A stretch of 64,000 nucleotides of DNA from positions 930,001-994,000 of the forward strand of contig NZ_CP096882.1 of NCBI RefSeq assembly GCF_023273875.1. The letters are read 5' to 3'. Source of the stretch: Pseudarthrobacter sp. SSS035. GTDB lineage: Bacteria; Actinomycetota; Actinomycetes; Actinomycetales; Micrococcaceae. The notes below the pieces were generated by a model. It was not told the DNA's origin. It saw only the letters and a list, made by a program, of their open reading frames with translations, and did no database searches. Shown in pieces: positions 15,913 to 22,392 of this stretch. Each line of letters begins with the position of its first letter. Position 1 is the stretch's first letter. The position numbers and the translations under genes are program-made.

Positions 15913-16087
15913 TGCCTGCGAGGTGAGCTGTCGGATTCGGATGGGAGTCACCCGGCCGCGCTGCTTCACAGTGGAAGCTTTGCGACTTAACCCCAAGGCC
16001 TTCAGAATCGAAGACCAAAATTGGTTCCCCCGCCCCTGCCAGACGATGTCATGCGAACGGACCTTGAGCGGTGGCAGAGCTAGGCAA
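15913..16087 (-). ncRNA. ydaO/yuaA (c-di-AMP) riboswitch 1
   Basis: The conserved ydaO cores occur in order on the minus strand: GCGGGGGAACCAA (plus ~16021-16033), TTGGGGTTAA (15987-15996), and CGAATCCGACAGCTCACC (start at 15939). P1 closes with TGCCT near 16082-16086 against AGGCA at 15913-15917. In actinobacteria this class binds c-di-AMP and commonly lies upstream of wall hydrolase genes, where high ligand usually reduces expression. It ends about 20 nt before the GTG start at 15894. Confidence 0.95.
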
Positions 16088-16099
16088 TCCACTCAAGAA

Positions 16100-16122
16100 C
16101 GTCAACTTCGGAAAAGTTGACG
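16100..16122 (-). promoter_or_regulatory. Perfect 9-bp hairpin just upstream of riboswitch 1
   Basis: CGTCAACTT (16100-16108) and AAGTTGACG (16114-16122) are perfect complements around 5 nt. A TTGGCT...TCTAAA promoter-like pair (16-bp spacing) lies directly upstream on the minus strand, so the hairpin would form the very 5' end of the transcript. It could protect the RNA or act as an operator. Confidence 0.5.
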
Positions 16123-16209
16123 CGCTTTAGACGTTACAGGAGTTCCGAGCCAATGTCACATTCAGGTCACGGCACGTCGCCGCGATTCGAGAGTTGGCCA
16201 TCATTTGGG

Positions 16210-17034
16210 TCAGAGCCAGCCGGTGGGGTCAACGACTTCGCCATTGACCTGGACCTCGAAGTGGAGGTGGCAGCCCGTGGACGCGCCCGTGGTGCCGCTG
16301 AGGGCAACAACGTCGCCGCGGCTGACTGTCTGGCCTACCCTGACGCTGGCGGAGGAGAGGTGGTTGTAAGTGGTTTCAAGGCCATTGCCGTGATCCACCA
16401 CCACGCGGTTGCCGCCGCCGTACTGGTGCCAGCCAACGAAGGTGACGGTACCGCTGGCAGCGGCCAGGACAGAGGTTCCGCACTGTGCCACGAAGTCCTG
16501 GCCACGGTGGAAGTCGCCGGAGCCGCCGGTAATCGGGCTGACTCGGAATCCGAAGGGTGAGGCCGTAGCCAGCTGGGCGAGCGGCGAGCCGAGGCTTCCG
16601 GCAGAGGCGGCGCGGGTAATGGATCCCGCGGACTGGGCACTCAGGAGCTGCTTCAGTTTGCCGTCGGGATCACCCTGGGTCACCACGGACGAGCGGCTGA
16701 AATCAATTTGGGCGGCGGCTTCGGCGGTCACTTCGGGCTGCGGAGCAGCGGAAACGGCCGACGCAGCCTGGCCGGGTGCCGGAGTGGCCATCACGGGGCC
16801 GGTCACAGGAACCGTCACGGTGAGAGCCAGGCCTGTTGCTGCCAAGGCGATGCCGGCCTTCTGGCCGAGGCCACTGGCGGCGGCGAAATCCGTCATCTGC
16901 CGGAAGGGTCCCCGGCGGCGGCGGGCTTCCCGCTGTGGGTCGCGGGGCCTCTCCGCGCTGAAATCCTCGGCCACTCTGGGCGCCGAAGCGGGACCCACCG
17001 CGCGACGGCGGCCCCTGGAGTATTGCGTGGTCAA
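16210..17034 (-). CDS. Secreted M23 (LytM-type) metallopeptidase
   Basis: 274 residues. The N-terminal third has a basic arginine-rich start, one hydrophobic segment (AGIALAATGLALTVTVPV), then a linker. The C-terminal M23 domain shows the zinc ligands: His in FHRGQDF (HxxxD), and HLHFE near the end; the Gly-rich GGGNRVVVDHGNG loop is also typical. It cleaves cross-bridges or stem peptides. TTG 17034 is chosen because AGAGAGG lies 8 nt upstream; the longer frame is the riboswitch. The chain ends right after the domain (DPTGWL). It is controlled by riboswitch 2. Confidence 0.93.
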   Translation of the reverse strand: MTTQYSRGRRRAVGPASAPRVAEDFSAERPRDPQREARRRRGPFRQMTDFAAASGLGQKAGIALAATGLALTVTVPVTGPVMATPAPGQAASAVSAAPQPEVTAEAAAQIDFSRSSVVTQGDPDGKLKQLLSAQSAGSITRAASAGSLGSPLAQLATASPFGFRVSPITGGSGDFHRGQDFVAQCGTSVLAAASGTVTFVGWHQYGGGNRVVVDHGNGLETTYNHLSSASVRVGQTVSRGDVVALSGTTGASTGCHLHFEVQVNGEVVDPTGWL

Positions 17035-17053
17035 GAATGTTCCTCTCTGGGTA

Positions 17054-17271
17054 GCCTGCGAAGTTAGCTGTCGGATTCGGGTCAGAGAGTTCAAAGACCC
17101 GGTCCGCCGTGACAAGCACTTGGCGCAGAGATATCCCGTGAGGATCCTTCGCTGGAAGAGGCTTGCTGCTGACGGACTTAACCCCAAGGCAGTCTTACGA
17201 CTGCCGGTTGTGGTTCCCCCGCCTCTGCCAGTTGGTGACTGATGCACCTGATCCGCTGGCAGAGCTCGGCT
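17054..17271 (-). ncRNA. ydaO/yuaA (c-di-AMP) riboswitch 2
   Basis: Same minus-strand core elements as element 1: GGCGGGGGAACCACA (around 17211-17224), TTGGGGTTAA (17178-17187), CCGAATCCGACAGCTAAC (start at 17080), and P1 AGCC (17268-17271) with GGCT (17054-17057). An identical AGCTCTGCCA occurs at the 5' side of both riboswitches. The region between conserved cores is longer and differently sequenced from element 1, so the two are diverged, not a fresh copy. Confidence 0.95.
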
Positions 17272-17310
17272 CCGGATCAGGTAACGCTTTTGTATCGACG
17301 CTGAGTTTCA

Positions 17311-17340
17311 ACTATAGGTGATTAACTTGGACAGTAACAA
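17311..17340 (-). promoter_or_regulatory. Promoter of the M23 gene
   Basis: On the minus strand TTGTTA (plus 17335-17340) and TATAGT (plus 17311-17316) are spaced by 18 bp, a good vegetative sigma promoter. Transcription would begin near 17304, 33 nt before the riboswitch. The remaining 80 bp to the dtxR-like stop hold nothing I recognise. Confidence 0.75.
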
Positions 17341-17422
17341 TTCCGTTATCTTTGCGGAACCTTGCCTCGCTGCGCTATGGCGCGGCCCCACGCGCGGCCC
17401 CACGCGGCGGACCGCCTTCCCG

Positions 17423-18118
17423 TCAGCTGACGGAAACGAAGACGTGGGATGCCACTTCCGGGGGCAACTCGAGCGCCCCTTCGATTCCCGGCACGCGCAC
17501 GGAAATGTACTCCCCTACGCGCTCCAGGGACACCGTGGCACCAGGCCTGATCCCGCCTTCATCCAGCTGGACCAGCAGCTCAGGTTCCACCTGGATGGGC
17601 TCGGCCAGCCGGCTGACTGTCACGTTCGACGCCGGCCCGTAGCCCTGCATCGCATCAAGGAGATTAATCACACCGGCGTCAGGGAGCGCGGGCGCCGGTC
17701 CGCCCAGGGCAGCCAGCCCGGGGATGGGGTTGCCGTAAGGAGACTCCGTGGGGTGGTTGAGCAATTCGTAGATGCGCTGCTCTACGCGCTCGCTCATCAC
17801 ATGCTCCCAGCGGCACGCTTCATCGTGGACATAGGCCCAGTCCAGGCCGATCACATCCGCCAGGAGCCGTTCCGCGAGCCTGTGCTTGCGCATCACTTCC
17901 GTGGCGCGTTTCCGCCCGGCTTCCGTGAGCTCCAGGTGGCGGTCTCCGGAGACCACGACCAGTCCGTCGCGTTCCATCCGTCCGATGGTTTGGGACACCG
18001 TGGGTCCGGAATGGCGCAGCCTTTCGGCGATGCGTGCGCGAAGAGCAACGATGTTCTCTTCTTCAAGCTCCAAAATGGTCCGAAGATACATCTCCGTAGT
18101 ATCGATCAGATCCGTCAT
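17423..18118 (-). CDS. DtxR/IdeR-family iron-dependent repressor
   Basis: 231 residues, the length of DtxR/IdeR. An N-terminal winged helix (SGPTVSQTIGRMERDGLV) is followed by the dimerisation/metal domain and a C-terminal SH3-like domain (EYISVRVPGIEG). Every metal ligand of the DtxR family is at its standard number: Met10, Cys102, Glu105, His106 (site 2) and His79, Glu83, His98 (site 1). It should repress iron-uptake genes when Fe(II) is abundant. A likely target in this window is the siderophore-interacting protein at 36075. The gene is divergent from serC. Confidence 0.95.
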   Translation of the reverse strand: MTDLIDTTEMYLRTILELEEENIVALRARIAERLRHSGPTVSQTIGRMERDGLVVVSGDRHLELTEAGRKRATEVMRKHRLAERLLADVIGLDWAYVHDEACRWEHVMSERVEQRIYELLNHPTESPYGNPIPGLAALGGPAPALPDAGVINLLDAMQGYGPASNVTVSRLAEPIQVEPELLVQLDEGGIRPGATVSLERVGEYISVRVPGIEGALELPPEVASHVFVSVS

Positions 18119-18319
18119 CCAGCTCAGCTCCTCGAGCGCAGTACCTTGCGTTGTCCCACCGTATCGCGTCCCGCTCAGCGGCGAGGTCCGCTAAAAAGCT
18201 TAGCCTATTTTGAATTTGTCTGGATAATGCCGGGCGGGGACAAACGGTCTCAGTGGCCGGACTATGACGGCGCCGGTTCCCGCCGAATCGAGGGTTCAGG
18301 CAGAATAAGGGAGGTCCTT

Positions 18320-18364
18320 ATGCAGTCACCGCCGACTACCGGCCACCCCACCGTCCGGACGTGA
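18320..18364 (+). CDS. Upstream 14-aa ORF of serC
   Basis: ATG 18320 has a near-perfect Shine-Dalgarno, AGGGAGG, 5 nt upstream, better than that of serC. It encodes MQSPPTTGHPTVRT and stops at 18362-18364; that TGA overlaps a possible serC GTG at 18361. The peptide is rich in Thr and Pro. It may be a leader peptide that couples or attenuates serC translation. It could also be the remnant of an alternative start. No homologue was checked. Confidence 0.45.
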   Translation: MQSPPTTGHPTVRT

Positions 18365-18393
18365 GCCACGTCCATGCCGAAATTGGAGCCCCC

Positions 18394-19524
18394 GTGAGCG
18401 AAACCAGCATCACTATTCCTGCCGACCTCCTGCCAAAGGATGGACGGTTCGGCGCAGGACCCTCCAAGGTCAGGCCGGAGCAGCTCGAAGCGCTCTCAGC
18501 GGCGTCCAAGACCATCCTGGGCACGTCCCACCGCCAGGCACCGGTCAAGAACCTCGTGGGCTCCGTCCGTGAAGGCCTCAGCCAGTTCTTCCGTGCCCCT
18601 GAAGGCTACGAAGTGGTCCTCGGAGTGGGCGGTTCCACGGCGTTCTGGGATGTTGCAAGCTTCGGCCTCGTGGAAAAGAAGGCCCAGCACCTGTCCTTCG
18701 GCGAGTTCGGCTCCAAGTTCGCCTCAGCCACCAACAAGGCTCCGTTCCTGGACGCCTCCTCCATCATCAAGTCCGAGCCCGGCACCCGCCCGGTATCGGC
18801 CGCCGAGGCTGGCGTGGATGTCTACGCCTGGCCGCAGAACGAAACCTCCACGGGTGTCGCGGCTCCGGTCAAGCGCGTCGCGGGCGCCGACGCCGGTTCC
18901 CTGGTCCTGGTGGACGCCACCTCCGCAGCCGGCGGCCTGCACGTGGACGTCTCCGAGGCCGATGTCTACTACTTCGCCCCGCAGAAGAACTTCGCCTCCG
19001 ACGGCGGCCTGTGGCTGGGTCTCTTCTCCCCCGCCGCGCTGGAACGCGCCGCCCGGGTCAAGGCCAGTGGTCGCTGGATCCCCGATTTCCTGGACCTCCA
19101 GACCGCCATCGACAACTCCAAGCTGAACCAGACGTACAACACGCCGTCACTCTCCACCCTGGTGACCCTCGACGCGCAGGTGCAGTGGCTGAACGCCAAC
19201 GGCGGCCTGGACTTCGCGTCCGCCCGCACCGCTGACTCCGCCGGCCGGATCTACTCCTGGGCCGAGGCCTCCGAGTACGCCACCCCGTTCGTGGCCAAGG
19301 CGGAGGACCGTTCCAACGTCATCGCCACCATCGACTTCGACGACTCGATCGACGCCGCCGCGATCGCCAAGGTGCTCCGCGCGAACGGGATCGTGGACAC
19401 CGAGCCGTACCGCAAGCTGGGCCGCAACCAGCTCCGGATCGCCACGTTTGTTGCCATCGAGCCGGCTGACGTCTCCGCGCTGCTGGCAAGCATCGACTAC
19501 GTGGTGGGCGAGCTGCGCAAGTAG
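18394..19524 (+). CDS. serC: Phosphoserine aminotransferase SerC
   Basis: 376 residues. It converts 3-phosphohydroxypyruvate and glutamate to phosphoserine and 2-oxoglutarate in serine biosynthesis. The sequence is of the actinobacterial SerC type: GAGPSKVRPEQL, GTSHRQAPVKN, the PLP Lys in YYFAPQKNFASDGG, and KLNQTYNTPSLSTL. GTG 18394 is chosen because GGAG lies 6 nt upstream and the protein then begins MSETSITIP, the usual start; GTG 18361, overlapping the upstream ORF, would add 11 residues. The gene is monocistronic, with a strong hairpin right after the stop. Confidence 0.95.
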   Translation: MSETSITIPADLLPKDGRFGAGPSKVRPEQLEALSAASKTILGTSHRQAPVKNLVGSVREGLSQFFRAPEGYEVVLGVGGSTAFWDVASFGLVEKKAQHLSFGEFGSKFASATNKAPFLDASSIIKSEPGTRPVSAAEAGVDVYAWPQNETSTGVAAPVKRVAGADAGSLVLVDATSAAGGLHVDVSEADVYYFAPQKNFASDGGLWLGLFSPAALERAARVKASGRWIPDFLDLQTAIDNSKLNQTYNTPSLSTLVTLDAQVQWLNANGGLDFASARTADSAGRIYSWAEASEYATPFVAKAEDRSNVIATIDFDDSIDAAAIAKVLRANGIVDTEPYRKLGRNQLRIATFVAIEPADVSALLASIDYVVGELRK

Positions 19525-19533
19525 CTCCCCCAC

Positions 19534-19588
19534 GCGCGAACGGACACTTGGGGCCCACGGAACCGGGGCCCCAAGTGTCCGTTCGCGC
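19534..19588. terminator. Long perfect hairpin between convergent serC and MFS genes
   Basis: Left arm 19534-19556 and right arm 19566-19588 are perfect complements over 23 bp, with a 9-nt loop; the arms begin GCGCGAACGG and contain ACTTGGGG. It sits 9 bp after serC and 22 bp from the MFS stop, so it can end both transcripts. The long perfect arms without a U-run also fit a dispersed palindromic repeat. Confidence 0.8.
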
Positions 19589-19610
19589 TGTGTTGTGGTG
19601 AGGCCAGTTG

Positions 19611-20909
19611 TCAGCGTCCGACGGCGTCGTCCCCCGGTTGTTGGACGCCCAGGTGGGAGACGACGCCGAAGTAGCGCAGGCCGCGGGCGCGCCGGTTGAA
19701 GGTGAGCCGGAGCCGCTGAGCGCGGATGATCCAGATCATTCCGATCACGGCGGCGATGATCCCGGAGGCGGCCGCAACGGAAAGCGACCACCGGGGGCCG
19801 GCGACGTTGGCCACCCATCCCACCAACGGGGCGCCGATGGGTGTGCCGCCCATAAAGATGGCCATGTACAGGGCCATGACCCTGCCCCGCATGACGGGAT
19901 CGGTGGTGGTCTGGATGTAGCCGTTGGCACTGGTCATCATGGTGATTGCGAACAGGCCCACCGGCACCAGCGCCACGCCGAACCAGAAGTAGTCCGGGGC
20001 AAGCGCGGCCAGTCCCGAGGTCACCCCAAAGGCAGCCGCCGCGCCGAAGATCATCCGCAAGCGGGGCTTGCGGCGGCCGGCGGAGAGCAGCGCGCCTGCC
20101 ACGGAACCGATGGCCATGATGGAATTCATGAGCCCGAACGCGCTGGCGTCCAGCCCGAATTCCGTGCCCACCATGGCGGCGATGAACAGCACGAAGTTAA
20201 GGCCGAGTGTTCCCACGATGAACACGGCCACCAGGACCACCACAATGTCCGGCCGGAACCGCACATAGCGCAGCCCTTCCCGGATCCGGCCCTTGCCCGG
20301 AGCCGCCCGGGGAAGCTGGCGCAGTGACGCGGCGGGGATCTTCCACAGGCTCAGGAGCATGGCCAGGAACGTGAACGTGTTGATCAGGAACACCCAGCCG
20401 GGACCCACCGCCACGGTGAGGACGCCGGCCACGGCGGGCCCGATCATCCGGGCGACATTGAACGAGGCGCTGTTCAGGGCCACGGCGTTGGGCAGGTAGT
20501 CGTCCCGCACCAGTTCAGAAACAAAGGTCTGCCGCACCGGGGCATCGAGGGCGGAGACCATGCCCAGCAGCAGGGCGAAGCCGTAGACGTGCCACAGCTG
20601 GCCGGCGCCGAGCACCACGAGGATGCCCAGGCCGGTGCTCAGGAGGGCCATCATTGACTGGGTGATGATGAGCAGCTGCCGGCGGCTGTACCGGTCCGCC
20701 ACGAGGCCGGCGACCGGCGCCAGGAAAAGCTGCGGCCCCAGCTGCAGCGCCATGGTGATACCCATGGCCCCGGCGTCGTGATCGGTGAGGTGGTCAAACA
20801 CCAGCCAGTCCTGGGCCGTCCGCTGCATCCAGGTTCCGATGTTGGAAACCAGCGCGCCGAGGAACCAGATCCGGTAGTTGAGGATGTGCAGGGATTTGAA
20901 GGTGGACAT
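19611..20909 (-). CDS. MFS transporter (EntS-like 12-TM exporter)
   Basis: 432 residues with about 12 hydrophobic helices. Signatures are the N-terminal FKSLHILNYRIWFLGALVSN, IGTWMQRTAQDWLV, the loop 2-3 motif GLVADRYSRRQLL, and SALDAPVRQTFVSELV. This subfamily (transmembrane secretion effector/EntS-like) exports siderophores or drugs; the substrate is not known. It lies 45 bp downstream of the DUF3027 gene on the same strand, apparently the last gene of a csp-DUF3027-MFS unit. The C-terminus is short and basic. Confidence 0.88.
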   Translation of the reverse strand: MSTFKSLHILNYRIWFLGALVSNIGTWMQRTAQDWLVFDHLTDHDAGAMGITMALQLGPQLFLAPVAGLVADRYSRRQLLIITQSMMALLSTGLGILVVLGAGQLWHVYGFALLLGMVSALDAPVRQTFVSELVRDDYLPNAVALNSASFNVARMIGPAVAGVLTVAVGPGWVFLINTFTFLAMLLSLWKIPAASLRQLPRAAPGKGRIREGLRYVRFRPDIVVVLVAVFIVGTLGLNFVLFIAAMVGTEFGLDASAFGLMNSIMAIGSVAGALLSAGRRKPRLRMIFGAAAAFGVTSGLAALAPDYFWFGVALVPVGLFAITMMTSANGYIQTTTDPVMRGRVMALYMAIFMGGTPIGAPLVGWVANVAGPRWSLSVAAASGIIAAVIGMIWIIRAQRLRLTFNRRARGLRYFGVVSHLGVQQPGDDAVGR

Positions 20910-20954
20910 CAGTGCCGGCCTTCTTGGTTCTCAACCCTGCGCATTGGCAACTGC

Positions 20955-21509
20955 TTAGTCAGCCTCGCCGGCGGGGTCGTCGTCTTCGGAGTCTTCGGAT
21001 TCTTCGTCCCGGTCCTCGGACGCGGGGGTGTCAGCCTCGGCCTGCGATGCGGCCGGCTCCGCAGCGGAAGCCTCAGCAGCGCGCGGCTCCTCTTCCTCTG
21101 CCGCCTGTGCGTCCTCGGGGCGGACGCGCTCTGCCCACGGCACCCACTCCGGGGAGAGGATGGAGTCCTCCGACGGCAGGAGGCCAAGCTCGCTGACCGT
21201 GACCACCTTGGAGCGGGAGTTCCTGGTCAGGATCGCGTACCACTGCCAGCCGTGGTAGCCGGCCATTCTTGATTCGAAGAGGTGGGTGACCAGGCGGTCG
21301 CCCTCACTTTTGGCAGCCAGGTGCGCACCGATGTCCGACGCCGCCGCGATGCCTTCGATGGCGGTTCGCGCCTCGCCAACGGCAGCGGCGAGGAAGGCAT
21401 CCGGCTTTCCGGTACGCCACACGGGCACGCTTGCGCGGCGCTTGGCCTCGGCTTTGGCGCCTACTTTCTCCGCTGTTGTGGTGTCCGGCTGTTCAGCTTC
21501 CGCGTTCAT
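20955..21509 (-). CDS. DUF3027 protein
   Basis: 184 residues. The conserved DUF3027 part (about 25-130) includes AVGEARTAIEGIA, SEGDRLVTHLFES, GYHGWQWYAIL and PEWVPWAERVRPED. A C-terminal acidic, low-complexity tail (Glu/Asp/Ala-rich, ending GEAD) follows. The function is unknown; the family is restricted to actinobacteria and is commonly near cold-shock and serC genes. ATG 21509 is chosen over TTG 21515. It is 9 bp after the csp stop, so it is an operon with the cold-shock gene. The tail suggests a protein- or nucleic-acid-contact region. Confidence 0.9.
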   Translation of the reverse strand: MNAEAEQPDTTTAEKVGAKAEAKRRASVPVWRTGKPDAFLAAAVGEARTAIEGIAAASDIGAHLAAKSEGDRLVTHLFESRMAGYHGWQWYAILTRNSRSKVVTVSELGLLPSEDSILSPEWVPWAERVRPEDAQAAEEEEPRAAEASAAEPAASQAEADTPASEDRDEESEDSEDDDPAGEAD

Positions 21510-21518
21510 GGCCAAGAC

Positions 21519-21902
21519 CTAAACGTCCAGCTCGTCGGCAACCTTGCGCAGGGCAGCCGCGATGGCCTTGCCCTTGTTGCCTTCCGGGTACTTGCCCGCG
21601 GACAGGGTTCCGGAGAGGTTGTCCAGCACGCTGACCAGGTCCTGGACCAACGGCGCGAGGTCCCGGGCGCTGGGCCGCTTGGCCTTGGCGATGGACGGCG
21701 TCTTGTCCAGGACGCGCAGGCCCAGGGCCTGTGCACCCTTGCGGCCGTCGGCAACGCCGAACTCAACCCGGGTGCCGGCCTTCAGCTCCGTGATGCCTTC
21801 GGGCAGCGATGATTTGGGCAGGAAGACTTCCTGGCCGTCCTCGCCTGCGAGGAATCCGAAACCTTTTTCCTTGTCATACCACTTGACCTTGCCGGTAGGC
21901 AC
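21519..21902 (-). CDS. Cold-shock-domain protein with C-terminal extension
   Basis: 127 residues. The N-terminal ~65 residues are a cold-shock domain with the RNP-1 motif KGFGFL and RNP-2-like EVFLP. The C-terminal half (from about 70) is a Lys/Ala-rich helical extension, as in mycobacterial CspB-type proteins that are longer than CspA. It binds single-stranded nucleic acid. The GTG at 21902 has AAGGT 7 nt upstream and gives PTGKVKWYDKEKGF as the first residues after fMet, the family norm; the frame extends to ATG-less 21938 but that portion looks like leader. Confidence 0.9.
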   Translation of the reverse strand: MPTGKVKWYDKEKGFGFLAGEDGQEVFLPKSSLPEGITELKAGTRVEFGVADGRKGAQALGLRVLDKTPSIAKAKRPSARDLAPLVQDLVSVLDNLSGTLSAGKYPEGNKGKAIAAALRKVADELDV

Positions 21903-22148
21903 GTAATCAACCTTCTTCGTTCTGACGTCTTCTGACACGGCCGGCAGTCACCGCATCCGCACTGATGTGCGGGTTCAGGGTATGACAGCGACGGACCGTG
22001 TTGGTCTGTCCCTCAAGGTTATCCTGCCGGCGGCCGGAATCCTGCTTTCACGCACCCTTCGTCCTGCCGCCTGCCTGCGGCTGTGTGCCCGCCGCTCACG
22101 GCCGCCTGTGGCGCCACCACCGGCCGCCCGGCTGTTAGCGTTGCCTGC

Positions 22149-22382
22149 ATGACACCCTCGCGATACCGGCGCCCACTGATGATCTGCGCAGCGGTTGTTG
22201 CCATGCTTTCCCTCGTGGCGGTGGGAGCCGTCATGGCACTGGCCTTCGCAGGCTCCGCTGCTCCGGCCTGGGTCACCGCCACAGCCTTGTACGGGTTGCC
22301 GGTTGCGTTCCTGCTGATGCTCTTCCTTGTCCTGGATAGCGTGGCGGGCCGGCGCCGGGCAGGAAAGTCCGGCGGGCGGTAA
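22149..22382 (+). CDS. Small two-helix membrane protein
   Basis: 77 residues: a short basic N-terminus (PSRYRRP), one hydrophobic segment (MICAAVVAMLSLVAVGAVMA), a small loop, a second segment (LPVAFLLMLFLVLDSV) and a basic tail. The function is unknown. The ATG at 22149 has no ribosome-binding site but TAGCGT lies 6 nt before it, the geometry of a leaderless transcript. Its TAA overlaps the -10-like box of the next gene. Divergent from the cold-shock gene. Confidence 0.65.
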   Translation: MTPSRYRRPLMICAAVVAMLSLVAVGAVMALAFAGSAAPAWVTATALYGLPVAFLLMLFLVLDSVAGRRRAGKSGGR

Positions 22383-22392
22383 CGTTGGACTG

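Noticed and set aside
17318..18364. Long plus-strand frame opposite the DtxR-type gene
   Set aside because: It mirrors the real gene on the other strand, has no start signal and no recognisable domain; high-GC genomes give many such shadows.
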